From positions 186,001 to 250,000 of the forward strand of contig NZ_BLZO01000058.1 in assembly GCF_014132355.1 (NCBI RefSeq): a stretch of 64,000 bases of DNA. Direction: 5' to 3'. This DNA is from Okeania sp. KiyG1 (lineage in GTDB: Bacteria; Cyanobacteriota; Cyanobacteriia; Cyanobacteriales; Microcoleaceae). A model generated the notes under the pieces. The model was not told the DNA's origin. It saw nothing but the letters and a program-made list of their open reading frames with translations, and did not search any database. Each line of letters begins with the position of its first letter. The stretch's first letter is position 1. A program made the position numbers and the translations under genes. Shown here one piece after another: positions 10,090-19,457 of the stretch.

Positions 10090-10414
10090 GTTAGCGCAGC
10101 TCCGACCCAGGAGGCAAATGCTGGAGGTGAAGACTATAGTTGTGAATCCTCAAAAACAGAGCCAAAATTGTTCAAATTGTGGTGAGGGGGTCCCCAAAAA
10201 ATTACCAGAAAGAACTCATTATTGTGCCAATTGCTGTGTTATTATTGACCACGATTTGTTTGCGGAGCATGACAAACGGAAATGCAGCAATAAATATTAA
10301 AAATAGGGGGGTAGGGCATTCCGTTTTTAAAGCACGCGCTTGTCCGACGGGGTACCGGGACTGAGAAACGAGAAGCCTACGCCATACCTTAAGGTTGGCG
10401 TGGGATTATGTCAC
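10090..10414 (+). pseudogene. tnpB relic: C-terminal zinc finger and right end of an IS605/IS1341-type element
   Basis: A short frame reads IVVNPQKQSQNCSNCGEGVP then HYCANCCVIIDHD, the TnpB pattern of CxxC...CxxC followed by the last RuvC Asp region. The rest of the protein is missing and the DRDxNAA segment is degraded. Downstream lie remnants of the usual 3' region (a hairpin ACGCCATACCTTAAGGTTGGCGT then GGGATTATGTCAC), matching the right-end layout but with TCAC in place of TCAA. A GAGAAGCCTCACGCCATAT stretch at ~9887 may be the other fragment. The remaining sequence 9875-10090 shows nothing else. Confidence 0.75.
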
Positions 10415-10496
10415 ATATCATATATCATTTCAGCGGCGGTTTTAAAGTAAACAGATAGTTCAAAGCAGCTCCTACCATAGTCAACTTTTTCAGTAT

Positions 10497-10781
10497 TTAC
10501 CGAAAAGCGACCTTGAAAGCCCCCGTGTTTTAAACGGGGGATGAAAACAAGGGAGTCGTTTAGACTAGACAACTTTAGTTGTCCTGTGCTACTATTCTTA
10601 ACAAAAAGTAGGCAGAACGCGTAGGTATTAGCCTTAGCCGACTGTGTAGGGGCACTTTGACTTGTCCCCAAAGAATATATCTTTGGTCAGCTAAGAATAG
10701 ACGAAGCAAAGCAACACGGATTTATCCTGTTGCGTAGTATCTACTTAGAATCCCCGTGACTTGAGTCCGGGAAGTAGTCAA
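10497..10781 (+). mobile_element. IS608-like PATE, family B copy 2 (no protein)
   Basis: Ends and interior match the copy at 5973-6252: TTAC + CGAAAAGCGACC.., AAAG immediately before hairpin CCCCCGTGTTTTAAACGGGGG, and at the right GAAT + CCCCGTGACTTGAGTCCGGG.. + AGTAGTCAA. AAAG and GAAT sit exactly where IS608 keeps its left and right guide sequences. No tnpA or tnpB frame. The 315 bases from 10782 to 11096 hold only a 79-codon minus-strand frame that I do not consider a gene. Confidence 0.82.
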
Positions 10782-11096
10782 TCAGAATCACGATTTACAC
10801 CTTCTAAAAATCTAGACAATCCTAGACACGCTCTCCATCGGTGACTAAAAGCGATTTTCCGACTCACCTGTCCATAAGTCTACTGGCAGAGAAGGTTAAT
10901 GTTCCGCTCAAATACATTGAGTTTAGGATTCCCTCTGGGGCTTTCATCCTTATGAAAAGTCGAGTGCAAAACACTCCATAATCGTTGCTAAAATCCTCTG
11001 GTCTTAGCAGACGTATGTAATAATAACACAGATTAATGGCGTAAAAACATAGACATTTTGTAGATATAAGTCTTGGATAGTCTATATTTTTCAGCT

Positions 11097-11453
11097 CTAG
11101 CAAGCAACAGTATTAGGGGAAAAAGCAGGCAGACAAATGGCAACATATTCTGCTCCCTCAGCGCCAGGTGTACTGTATTTTACCCATTCTCCTTTGCGAG
11201 CTATTACTGCTTGGCCAGCATTAACTTCTAACTTACCGCCTTCATACTCAACACACAGTTTTCCCTTCAGTACCAAAGTAAATTCATCAAATTCTGGCCT
11301 TTGACCTGGTTCCATCCAGCCACTGGGAGAGTGCATTTGAGCAACACTAATAGCATCTGTTTGACTATTGACACGACCAATATACTCGTCAATTTGCTTA
11401 GGTTTGTTACCTGTAGGTTCAATCCGAGTTGGCTTTTCAATCAATTGTGGCAT
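11097..11453 (-). CDS. Cupin domain protein
   Basis: A 118-residue single-domain cupin. Seen: GWMEPGQRPEFDEFTLVLKGKLCVEYEGGK (cupin motif 1 region, read in two parts), then AGQAVIARKGEWVKYSTPGAEGAEYVAIC (motif 2 region). Metal-ligand histidines of the classical cupin are mostly absent; Glu residues occupy the motif 1 region. It begins 14 bp downstream of accB on the same strand, so the two are likely cotranscribed. Substrate unknown. Confidence 0.85.
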   Translation of the reverse strand: MPQLIEKPTRIEPTGNKPKQIDEYIGRVNSQTDAISVAQMHSPSGWMEPGQRPEFDEFTLVLKGKLCVEYEGGKLEVNAGQAVIARKGEWVKYSTPGAEGAEYVAICLPAFSPNTVAC

Positions 11454-11467
11454 GATTTTTATACACT

Positions 11468-11965
11468 CTAGTTGGGGTTAACTAACATTAAAGGCTGATT
11501 ATATTCTACGGGTTGCCCATTTTCGATTAAAATTTCTACTATTTGTCCAGATACCTCTGCTTCAATCTCATTCATAACTTTCATTGCTTCAATAATACAA
11601 ACTGTTTGGCCAGAAGTAACTCGATCGCCCACTTCTACAAATGGTGGCTCATCAGGAGCAGGAGCGCGGTAAAAAGTGCCCACAACTGGAGATAAAATTT
11701 CTTCAAATTTGCTGGAGACCGTAGGAGGCGTTCCTAGAGTCATAGGAACAGTTTTGGTCGCTGTTGTGTCTAATGGGGCAGCAGCAGGAGAAACAAATTC
11801 GGAAGCGTCAGTCCGGTCGGAAGAAGGTAATGGGAGGCGATCGCTAAATGAAGTTCCTTTTCGTACTGTTAATTCTAAATCTCCACTTTTTAAAGTCAAC
11901 TCCGAAATATTAGTTTGGTCTATTGCTGTTAGCAGTTCTCGCAGTTGATGTAAATCTAATTGCAC
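11468..11965 (-). CDS. accB: Biotin carboxyl carrier protein of acetyl-CoA carboxylase
   Basis: The carrier subunit of acetyl-CoA carboxylase, committed step of fatty acid synthesis. At 165 residues it has an N-terminal dimer/assembly segment, a Ser/Pro/Thr-rich linker (about 40-85) and a C-terminal biotinyl domain with EAMKVMNE; Lys129 is the biotinylated residue. The start is GTG at 11965; no nearby in-frame ATG fits and the N-terminus [10 protein letters not shown] aligns with the family. In cyanobacteria efp and accB are normally adjacent. Here the gap is 691 bp and filled with repeats, so cotranscription with efp is uncertain. Confidence 0.96.
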   Translation of the reverse strand: MQLDLHQLRELLTAIDQTNISELTLKSGDLELTVRKGTSFSDRLPLPSSDRTDASEFVSPAAAPLDTTATKTVPMTLGTPPTVSSKFEEILSPVVGTFYRAPAPDEPPFVEVGDRVTSGQTVCIIEAMKVMNEIEAEVSGQIVEILIENGQPVEYNQPLMLVNPN

Positions 11966-12194
11966 TGTTTTTATATCCTCACTTAATCGCCGTTAAACTC
12001 AATTAATTTTGCATAAAAAGAAGAGTTTATTACTGTTTTAGTATAGATGTAGAAGCGTGAAATTAAAAGCTATATATTTTTTTGACTGACAGAAGTTAGC
12101 TTGATATTTAAGTTTTAGCAGAATTACTACTTATTAATAAAAAAATGTAGCAGTTTAGAGAAAAATACAGGAGAATTATTAGCTGCTAAGGATA

Positions 12195-12510
12195 CTATAG
12201 CAATCAGGAATCAGATGCGAGAATTGAAGTGTTCCTTTAAAGCATAGAATATAGCAGTTATCTTAATTCTTATGTATTCGTTTCTTCCCTCCATACCTAT
12301 TCCCTCCATACCTATTCCCTAGAACAAAAGTCTCCAATATCTCACAACTAAAATCATATTGCTATAAATTAGACTTATTAATAAAACCAAAATTAAAATA
12401 AATTATCCTTTTATATCTGTTATAGCAGTGGAAGGAAAGGGCGCGGGCAAATCGAGATATTAAAACTCAGACAAAGTAAGATTTTTCTTTCTTCATTCTT
12501 CCTTGTGCTA
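12195..12510. repeat. Two MITEs in the efp-accB gap (TATAGCAAT type and M1)
   Basis: First: 12195-12367, CTATAGCAATC at the left and ATTGCTATAAATT at the right, with a heptamer-like CCCTCCATACCTATT repeat inside. Second: 12421-12510, TATAGCAGTGGAAGGAAAGG at the left, AAAACTCAGACAAAG in the core and CTTCCTTGTGCTA at the right. The remaining sequence 11966-12194 and 12511-12656 is AT-rich; a piece at 12565-12640 (TTCCGCAC.. and CTTCCGCA) resembles the palindrome at 19305-19330. Confidence 0.7.
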
Positions 12511-12656
12511 TGTTGCTCTTTTAAGTAAATCTTAGAGTCTGCTAAAGGGGCCTTGTGCCACGATAATTCCGCACATTTATTAACCCCCGTAAACAGACCT
12601 CAGAATTACACAATCAATGCATAACTTACTTCCGCAATAAATCTAGTTTTCTGTTA

Positions 12657-13214
12657 TTACTCTCTACCCAAATAAGAATCATTTCGAGTATCTATCTTAA
12701 TCCGTTCTCCTTTAGATATAAATAAAGGAACCATAATTTGAGCACCTGTTTCGACAATAGCAGGTTTACTACCACCAGTAGCAGTATCTCCTTTAACACC
12801 AGGGTCAGTTTCTGTTACTTCTAAAGTAACTGAGTTGGGCAGTTCCACTTCTATTACTTGTTCGCCCCACTTAATAACATTAACCTCCATACCTTCACTT
12901 AGATACTTAACACGCTCGCCAATTTGCTCTGAACTTAAACTGGCCTCTTCAAAAGTTTCCATATCCATAAACACAAATTGGTCAACATCTTTATAGGTAT
13001 GCTGCATAGCTCTCTTGTCCAAAGTAGCTTGAGGTACGGTTTCTCCAGCTCTAAATGTTCGTTCCACTACACTGCCAGTTTGTGCATTTTTGAGCTTTGT
13101 TCGGACAAAAGCAGAACCTTTACCTGGTTTAACGTGCAGAAATTCTACTACCCGCCAAACTGAACCATCCAATTCAATAGTCACACCGGGGCGAAAATCA
13201 TTACTAGAAATCAT
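12657..13214 (-). CDS. efp: Translation elongation factor P
   Basis: EF-P relieves ribosome stalling at polyproline. Length 185, normal for the family. Domain I holds the tip loop [10 protein letters not shown] with Lys32 at the position modified in other bacteria. Domains II-III follow, with the closing signature region about 150-180 ([25 protein letters not shown]). ATG start. It is co-directional with accB and cupin and divergent from the PPIase gene beyond the mobile elements. No modification enzyme gene is seen nearby. Confidence 0.97.
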   Translation of the reverse strand: MISSNDFRPGVTIELDGSVWRVVEFLHVKPGKGSAFVRTKLKNAQTGSVVERTFRAGETVPQATLDKRAMQHTYKDVDQFVFMDMETFEEASLSSEQIGERVKYLSEGMEVNVIKWGEQVIEVELPNSVTLEVTETDPGVKGDTATGGSKPAIVETGAQIMVPLFISKGERIKIDTRNDSYLGRE

Positions 13215-13371
13215 ATAACACCGTTATTGCGGTTTTTAATTATTCAGATTAGAACTTAACATTAGACATCGTACAATACTCTCTAGAAATATTTGAAGGA
13301 GTTTCTTCGTTAGGAGCAAAGATTCAGGAGTTGAAATAATGGTTGAATATTGTGGGAGATGAAAGAAATTT

Positions 13372-13611
13372 TTACCGAAAAATTGGGTTTAAAGCCTCGC
13401 CCTTGTAGGGCGACTTTTTATTTTTATGTTAAGTGAATTGAATATATGCTATAGTGTTATTAGTTGCCGGGGGGCACTCGGAAACTCTAAACGGACGTGG
13501 AGGGAAGCGTTAGACTACCGCCAAGGAAGCAGCACCCTGTGAAGTGTCAACCCGCCGAGGAGCTATGACTCAGTAGGAATCCCCGTGCCTTTAGGCCGGG
13601 GAGGATGTCAA
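13372..13611 (+). mobile_element. IS608-like solo element with guide-RNA-like 3' end, family A copy 1
   Basis: Left end TTAC + CGAAAAATTGGGTTT, AAAG, hairpin CCTCGCCCTTGTAGGGCGA. Right end GAAT + CCCCGTGCCTTTAGGCCGGGG + AGGATGTCAA. Between them about 150 nt match the 3' end of the tnpB element at 14616-15977 (CTAAACGGACGTGGAGG, AGACTACCGCCAAGGAAGC, GTGTCAACCCGCCGAGGAGC), where the TnpB guide RNA is encoded. It is nearly identical to the inverted copy at 60533-60772. No protein is encoded. Confidence 0.88.
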
Positions 13612-13635
13612 CACCTCATTCATCGTAAAATTTCG

Positions 13636-13928
13636 GTAAATGGGAAACCACCGTCTTTTAAGCGGTGGATGGAAACGACGGGCGCGGATTTTAATCCGTA
13701 GTCAAAAAATGTGTTATAATTAACCTTAAACTTAAAAAGTAGCCTCAATGGTCTTTTGGCCGGAGAGAGTAGTGGCAATTGACACCGTAAGCGTGGACTG
13801 CTGCTGTATACGTACTACGGTACGGTACTGGCAATGTGGTTGTTGCGAGCAATGTGAAAATCGAGGTTTTAACCCGATTTACAACTCCTAGTCACGAATC
13901 CACGCGGATTTATCCCGTGGAGTGTCAA
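13636..13928 (+). mobile_element. IS608-like PATE, family C (no protein)
   Basis: Left hairpin ACCACCGTCTTTTAAGCGGTGG; right end GAAT + CCACGCGGATTTATCCCGTGG + AGTGTCAA. Interior has CGTACTACGGTACGG and an AATCGAGGTTTTAACCCGATT hairpin. The left TTAC is not evident. It abuts the family A copy, 25 bp downstream. Right end secure, left end approximate. Confidence 0.7.
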
Positions 13929-13956
13929 AATCACCTATATTTTTGTCCCTAAAAAT

Positions 13957-14582
13957 ATTATCAAAATAATTGGGTTGCCCAACCCCTCCTTGATTAGCGA
14001 AACGTTTTTGGAAGGTTGCTCAAAATTCCTGTTAAGCACATACACAGAATTATTGAGGGATTGAAAAAGTCTTGTTAAGGAATAGGGGACTCACCCCTAA
14101 CGTCTCCCAGGAGGGGAGATTAGAGTAGTTAGGAGGAACAGGGAATTATAGAACCCCTAACCGTATCTTTTAGCTCTCTCCACCAAATGAGGGAGTAGGG
14201 AGTAGGGACCCACCCCTAACCCCTCCCAGGAGGGGAAAAAGGGAGTAGAGGGAAATAATTGATGACACGCTCTACGATAATTGATTTTATTTTTGATGGT
14301 TGGAGATGTCTTTTGAGGATAAAGATATATGCTTAAGTTAAGTAATAAGAGCGATTGCTGACGCAAAGCTCCGAATGGCGCCTAAATTTTTAGAAATACC
14401 AAACAGGTTCTATAGAGGAAATAGTCGGATCTATTTGTCCCTTAATTTTTCTGCTTTTGTCTGCCCAAAATCCTAACTTTTTGAGCTTTTTACACTAAAA
14501 ACCTGGCACTTTTTAAAGGCCCCAAAAATGCTAAAGCCTTTATCTGTCAATACTTTGAGATTTGATCGGCAAGCCGTATTTA
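13957..14582. repeat. Mosaic of repeat fragments between IS608-like elements
   Basis: 13957-14040 is a fragment of the family F repeat (ATTATCAAAATAATTGGGT.., CGTTTTTGGAAGGTTGCTC). 14057-14582 resembles family M2 (GAAAAAGTCTTGTTAAGG at one side, GTCAATACTTTGAG..GGCAAGCC at the other). Inside are two GC-rich palindromes (CCCTCCCAGGAGGGG at ~14105 and ~14223). No gene is supported here. Confidence 0.6.
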
Positions 14583-14717
14583 CACAAACAATACTATCTA
14601 TATAGAGTAAGGGTTTTACCGAAAAATTGGGTTTAAAGCCTCGCCCTTCTAGGGCGACTTTTTAGTTTATTTTTGCCACAGGTTATGTTATCATATTGTT
14701 AGTTCAAAAGTCATTTT

Positions 14718-15942
14718 ATGAAAGCAAGATTTAAGTACCGTATATATCCAACATTGGGACAAAAATACCGATTAGCAAGGCTATTTGGTTGTGTCCGTGT
14801 TGTCTGGAATGATAGTCTAGCTTGCTGTCAGGAAAAGTACAAATCTGGAGAGAAGAAACCTATTAACTCTGAGCTACAAAAACAGTTTATTACTCAAGCT
14901 AAAAAAACTGAATATAGAGAATGGTTATCAGAGGTTTCTGCTATACCACTGCAGCAATCTTTGAATGATTTAAACCAGGCTTATCAAAACTTTTTTAAAT
15001 CAACTCAAGGTAAGAGAAAGGGCAGACCTGTTAAACCTCCTAAATTCAAAACTAGAAAGTCAAGACAGACTGCAAGGTTTACAAAAGGTGGATTTAAAGT
15101 TGGCCAGCATAAGGTGTATTTAGCCAAAATAGGAAAGCTGAAAATTGTCTGGTCAAGGGAACTACCAAATGTTCCATCATCAGTAACAATAATCAAAGAT
15201 TCAGCTAACAGATATTTCTTAAGTTTTGTAGTAGAAATTTTGCCTGAAACCTTACCTAAAACTGATAATTCAGTAGGTATAGATTTAGGAATTAAAACTT
15301 TTGCTACTTTGAGTAATGGTCAAAAATTTGATGCACCAAAACCACTAAAGAAACGAATCAATAAATATCGAAAGTTAAGTAAATCATTATCTAAGAAAGC
15401 TAAAGGTACAAATCGTCATGAAAAAGCTAGACTAAAAATAGCTAAATTTTCCTACGGAATGCTACGCAAACATGCTAAACTGAAAGATACAAGAATAGAT
15501 TTTCTACATAAATTATCTACTGAAATAATTCGTGAAAACCAAACAATTGTTTTAGAGGTATGACAATGTTTCAGGAATGGTTAAAAATCGGAAATTATCT
15601 AGAGCTATTTCTGATTTAGGTTGGAGGCAATTTAGGACATTTTTAGAAGGAAAAGCAGAAAAATACGGTCGTGATTTTAGGGTGATTAGCCGTTGGGAAC
15701 CCACATCCCAAACTTGTTCTAGTTGTGGATTTAAGGGTGGAAGATTAGATTTATCAATTCGTGAGTGGGAATGTTTAAATTGCGGAAGTAAGCACGATAG
15801 AGACGAAAATGCAGCAAGAAATATATTAGTCGCGGGTGGGCAATCCGAGACATTAAACGGACATGGAGGCAAGCATGAGACTACTGCCAAAGTAGCAGCA
15901 GCCTGTGAGATGTCAACCCGCCGAGGAGCTACGGCTCGGTAG
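14718..15942 (+). pseudogene. tnpB: TnpB, RNA-guided nuclease of IS200/IS605 elements (frameshifted)
   Basis: Frame 1 (14718-15563, 281 codons) carries the N-terminal region MKARFKYRIYPTLGQK, the zinc-free helical part, and the first RuvC motif VGIDLGIKTFATLSNG. The second RuvC motif begins IVLE and the frame then meets TGA at 15561. From 15562 a second frame continues with NVSGMVKNRKLSRAISDLG, the zinc finger CSSCGFKGG..CLNCGSKHDRDENAARN (third RuvC Asp), and the C-terminus. About one extra base near 15558-15564 explains the break. All catalytic residues are otherwise kept, so the loss looks recent. TnpB in this family is an RNA-guided DNA nuclease using the RNA encoded at the element's 3' end. 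Confidence 0.9.
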
Positions 15943-15977
15943 GAATCCCCGTGCCTAACAGCCGGGGAGGATGTCAA
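15830..15977 (+). ncRNA. Probable TnpB-associated guide RNA (omega/reRNA) scaffold
   Basis: It overlaps the tnpB 3' end and runs to the element's right end. Conserved blocks shared with 5775-5950, 13460-13611 and the complement of 60533-60690 are: TTAAACGGACATGGAGG, ..TGAGACTACTGCCAAAG, GTGAGATGTCAACCCGCCG, GGAGCTACGGCTCGG, then GAAT, hairpin, GGATGTCAA. Conservation in copies lacking tnpB supports a functional or transposition-linked RNA/DNA structure. The guide would be the flank after TCAA. Inferred by analogy with characterised TnpB systems. Confidence 0.65.
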
Positions 15978-16118
15978 ACTCTAAAATGTGTAATTAATTT
16001 TGTTTCCCTGATTACAAAAAGGGACTTGCACAAAAATTAAGTACCAGTTAAACAAACTGTACTTAAGCAATGGCAAAACCCGATCAGTATATTAATAAAC
16101 AGCAAGTCCCAAACAACT

Positions 16119-16147
16119 TCTGACTTCTGACTTCTGACTTCTGACTT
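16119..16147 (+). repeat. Heptamer repeat (ACTTCTG)n
   Basis: Four units of ACTTCTG just before the second tnpB element. The same heptamer is in family F repeats. Confidence 0.9.
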
Positions 16148-16231
16148 TTTTAAGACTGTGGACAGCCATGTAATATTAGTAAGGGATTGACATCCTCCCG
16201 GCGTTGAATCACATAGATAAAACGCGGGTTC

Positions 16232-17442
16232 CTAACCATCACGGGTTAGGGCTTTCTGCTTCTTTACACCTGCCTTCCGGGATTTACTCCCTTCGGGTCT
16301 TACAGTCGCTCCACAGACTGACACTGCGAGTCCCGCAGCCAAAATGTTTATACTTGCATTGATATCTCGATCGTGGTGACTACCACATTTAGGACAATCC
16401 CACTCTCTAATATTTAGAGGTAATTTCTCTACTATATGACCACAATTAGAGCAACGTTTAGAATTAGGGAAATATCGATCGATTTTGACTAATTCCCGTC
16501 CATACCATTCAGCCTTGTATTCTAACTGTCTGACTAACTCCCCCCAGTTAGCGTCACTACCCACCCCTCTTGCTCCCCTCCGGGAGGGGATGGGGGTGGG
16601 TTATGATTCTTGACCATGTTTTTTACAGCTAAATCTTCAACTACTATCGTTTGATTTTCACGAATCAGTTGAGTCGTCAGCTTGTGAGTAAAGTCAAGTC
16701 TTGAGTCTTTAATCTTAGCCTGTATTCTCGCTACTTTCAGTCTGGCTTTTTGATAGTTATTAGAACCTTTAGTTTTACGGGAGAGTGACTTCTGAGCTAA
16801 CCTGAGCTTTTTGTATAACTTGTTGAGATTCTTCGGGTTAGCAAATTTTTCTCCATCACTGGTAGTTAAAAGGCTGGTAATGCCTAAGTCTATCCCTACT
16901 TGTTTGTTCGTCGGTTTGAGGCTCAAATCTCTAGTGTCATTAACTCTCAAAGATACAGACCACCTACCACTGGGGCTAAGTTTTACGGTAATTGTACTAG
17001 GGGTACAACCTGGTGGTAATTGCCTACTCCATCTGATAGGTAATGGTTCAACACATTTAGCTAGATAGACTTGACCATCTTTCCACTTAAATGCAGACTT
17101 AGTAAATTCAGCACTACCACCATTGCGCTTTTTCTTAAAGTTAGGATAAAGAGCGCGTCCACTAAAGAAGTTAGTGAAAGAAGTTTGTAGATGTCTCAAA
17201 CCTTGCTGCAATGGAACACTACTGACTTCTTTGAGGAAATCTAAATCTTCCTGCTTTTTCCAAGAAGTCAGCATAGCTGAAGTTTGCTTGTAGCTTATTC
17301 TTTCCTTGTTTTCATACCAGGCTTGAGTTCTGGCAGTTAAAGCTTTGTTGTAGATCAGTCGAACACAGCCTAAAGTCCTCCTTAACAGGTTTTCCTGTTC
17401 TGGAGTAGGATAGAACCTAAACTTGTAAGCTTTTTCAACCAT
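16232..17442 (-). pseudogene. tnpB: TnpB disrupted by a 44-bp GC-rich palindromic insert
   Basis: The N-terminal part (17442 down to about 16603) reads MVEKAYKFRFYPTPEQENLL, then VGIDLGITSLLTTSDGEKF (RuvC I) and IVVEDLAVKNMVKNH (RuvC II). The frame is then broken by the insert at 16559-16602. The protein resumes in another frame as SDANWGELVRQLEYKAEWYG, CSNCGHIVE..CPKCGSHHDRDINASINILAAG (zinc finger and RuvC III). About six residues of the usual linker are missing at the join. Catalytic residues remain on both sides. It belongs to a TnpB subgroup different from the one at 14718. Confidence 0.9.
16559..16602. repeat. GC-rich palindromic mini-element inserted in tnpB
   Basis: The 44 bp between ..GCGTCACT and ATGATT.. 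read ACCCACCCCT...CCCCTCCGGGAGGGG...GGGGGTGGGTT. The same palindrome type occurs at about 8690, 14105, 14223, 39085, 58084-58142 and 60948-61000. Here its insertion is clear because it splits a protein frame. Confidence 0.82.
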
Positions 17443-17603
17443 TTACTGCTTGCTAATTCTACGTTTAAATTTTAACATATTCTGTGTAAATATCAATATT
17501 GATTAGCATTCCCATAGGACACCTTAGCGGAGCCATGCCGTTAGGCTTTAGCTACGCTATGGTGCGGGTATAAAAGCTAACGTTTTGATAAAAATTGATA
17601 AAT

Positions 17604-18743
17604 ATGCTAAATCTACACAATTCCGTAATTAACACTTGTAAACGGTTGCTGAAAACTGGCATCCTAGCACTATTACTTTTCACTTTGTCCGTTGGCCTTA
17701 GTGCTGCTTGGTGGGACTTTGGTGGGGGCACAACAACTCGTGAAAGTCGTTTGCCCCAAGGCGATCCGATTACCGATGGTAAGGCATTATTAAGGTATGC
17801 TCTACCGATAGACAATGAACCAGTGCGTAAAATACAACGCAGTCTGGAGGATATTGCTAATAGACTGCGAGGTAAACGTTGGTCTTCTGTTAGTAGTGAT
17901 ATTGCTGCTGCATCTAGGGTTCTTAATATTAGTAAATCTAAGTTATTAGCTGGTGTTTCTGAGTCGAAACAATCTGAGGCAGAGGCCATAATTGAAAAAC
18001 TTGAGCAGGGCATTATTAATATTCGAGAAGTTGCTGAAGCTAAAGATGGGGAACAAGTATTGGAGCAACGGGCACAACTATTGGCATTAGTGGGTCAGCT
18101 TGAAGAGTTGATGCTAGAAGGATTTCCCTATGAAGTCTCCTCAGAGTTTGCTAATTTACCTCAACTCAAAGGTCGCGCTACTATTGAGATGGAAACGGAA
18201 AAGGGTTCTTTGACTTTGGTTGTTGATGGTTATAGTGCCCCTATTACAGCAGGTAATTTTGTAGATTTGGTTCAGAGGGGTTTTTATGATGGCCTAGAGT
18301 TTATTCGCTCAGAACAGTCTTACGTTTTACAAACTGGAGATCCTCCTGGCCCAGAAGTTGGTTTTATTGACCCTGGTAGTGGTGAGTATCGTAATATCCC
18401 ACTGGAAATTTTGGTCAAGGGAGATGAAGAGCCAATATATAGTTTTACTTTAGAAGAAATTGGTCGTTTTCGGGAACAACCTGTTCTGCCTTTTTCTGCT
18501 TATGGTACAGTGGCAATGGCTCGTCCTGAATCTGAAAATGATGGTGGTTCTTCTCAATTTTTCTTTTTCTTATTCCAACCAGAATTAACGCCTGCAGGAG
18601 TAAATTTACTGGATGGTCGTTATACGGTTTTTGGTTATGTGGTGGAAGGGAAAAAGATTTTGGAAAAATTAGGTAAAGGAGACAAAATTATTTCTGCTAA
18701 GGTAGTTGCTGGATTAGAAAATCTTGTTGAACCTGAAGCTTAA
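17604..18743 (+). CDS. Cyclophilin-type peptidyl-prolyl cis-trans isomerase, thylakoid-lumen TLP38-like
   Basis: With ATG at 17604 the product is 379 residues; a TTG nine bases earlier is also in frame but less likely. An N-terminal signal sequence (LLKTGILALLLFTLSVGLSAAWW) predicts export to lumen or periplasm. The middle (about 45-175) is a helical domain like that of plant TLP38/cyanobacterial homologues. The cyclophilin domain follows (about 180-370): IEMETEKGSLTLVVDGYSAP, AGNFVDLVQRGFYDGLEFIR, PFSAYGTVAMARP, SSQFFFFLF, LDGRYTVFGYVVEGKKIL. Several active-site residues of classical cyclophilin are changed, so isomerase activity may be weak. It is divergent from efp, 4.4 kb away across mobile elements. 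Confidence 0.9.
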   Translation: MLNLHNSVINTCKRLLKTGILALLLFTLSVGLSAAWWDFGGGTTTRESRLPQGDPITDGKALLRYALPIDNEPVRKIQRSLEDIANRLRGKRWSSVSSDIAAASRVLNISKSKLLAGVSESKQSEAEAIIEKLEQGIINIREVAEAKDGEQVLEQRAQLLALVGQLEELMLEGFPYEVSSEFANLPQLKGRATIEMETEKGSLTLVVDGYSAPITAGNFVDLVQRGFYDGLEFIRSEQSYVLQTGDPPGPEVGFIDPGSGEYRNIPLEILVKGDEEPIYSFTLEEIGRFREQPVLPFSAYGTVAMARPESENDGGSSQFFFFLFQPELTPAGVNLLDGRYTVFGYVVEGKKILEKLGKGDKIISAKVVAGLENLVEPEA

Positions 18744-18971
18744 ATTAAAATAGTGAGGTAAAACTTAGCCTAAAATTAGGGTAATTGGATAATTTAGTGA
18801 CTAAAATATTCTTGAGATTTTAAGACTAAGCTACCGATTACTCTAATTAGTTTAAATTATAAAAATTCTAGCTATAAAAACCAGGAAAAATTGAGGATAA
18901 CTAGGGTAAAAAGCATAAATATTCATTGATTTTATCCCATTAGCCTTAACAAGCTTAATAGGCAAAAAGTT

Positions 18972-19122
18972 TTACCGAATAATTAATAATTATTAGTTGT
19001 TAATTAAATAATTCAGCTTACTCTGCCTCCCCTTTCAAGGGGAAAAAAAGTGCTAGGATGTTTCCTTATATTCAATCAAGAATGGTTTTAACCAAAGGTA
19101 ATTATCCATTATCCATTAATGA
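18972..19122 (+). repeat. Hairpin-heptamer composite element C1
   Basis: TTAC + CGAATAATT, hairpin CCTCCCCTTTCAAGGGG, ATTCAATC, a short GGTTTTAACC hairpin, AAAGGTAATTATCCATTATCC ending in the heptamer TTATCCA. Same architecture as 36750-36905. The 228 bases before it (18744-18971) are AT-rich with no gene. Confidence 0.75.
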
Positions 19123-19183
19123 ATATACATCCGTAGTTTTGTTTTTATTCTACATTTTGCTCTACCTAATATTCTAAATTTAT

Positions 19184-19398
19184 CAAAATAACATGGGTCG
19201 CGCAACCCCGCCTTTTAAGGCGAAATATTTTTGGAGGCTTGCTCAAATTCCCGTTACAAAAATAACTTCTGACTGTGGTGAAGTGTGTCTTACATTCTGG
19301 AGGGCTGTGTGCGGAATTACTTCCGCACAGTAGGCGCCCCGTAGGGGACCTCAGAATTACACACTCGCTTCTGACTTCTGACTTCTGACTTCGTTAAC
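19184..19398 (+). repeat. Family F repeat: hairpin plus (ACTTCTG)n tail, with an inserted TTCCGCAC palindrome
   Basis: ATCAAAATAACATGGGTCG, hairpin CGCCTTTTAAGGCG, ATATTTTTGGAGGCTTGCTC, CGTTACAAAAATAACTTCTG, then after about 90 foreign bp (TGTGCGGAATTACTTCCGCACA palindrome) the ACTTCTG heptamers and CGTTAA. Other copies: 28588-28708, 39159-39290 and 54024-54165. Copy 28588 lacks the foreign piece, which marks it as an insert. Confidence 0.72.
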
Positions 19399-19457
19399 CC
19401 TCGTACTTTTGATTTATTCTGATTTCTTACTTATTACTTTTTTCTCTTTTTGATCGA

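Larger units (their letters stand above)
14616..15977 (+). mobile_element. IS1341-type element (tnpB only, IS608-like ends)
   Basis: Left end TTAC + CGAAAAATTGGGTTT, AAAG, hairpin CCTCGCCCTTCTAGGGCGA; right end GAAT + CCCCGTGCCTAACAGCCGGGG + AGGATGTCAA. It encodes one tnpB, frameshifted, and no tnpA, so any movement would need a Y1 transposase supplied from elsewhere. Both ends match the protein-less copies at 13372 and 60533. Confidence 0.9.
16187..17490 (-). mobile_element. Second IS1341-type element (tnpB only)
   Basis: On the minus strand the right end closes with CCGGGAGGATGTCAA at 16187, preceded by a hairpin (CCCGCG.. / ..CGCCGGG). The left end lies shortly upstream of the tnpB start; TTTACACAG at about 17480 (minus strand) is a candidate, but its hairpin is weak. 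No tnpA. Confidence 0.7.

Noticed and set aside
10864-11103. 79-codon minus-strand frame next to the cupin gene
   Set aside because: No ribosome site, no recognisable domain, and unusual Cys/Tyr-rich composition; treated as chance.
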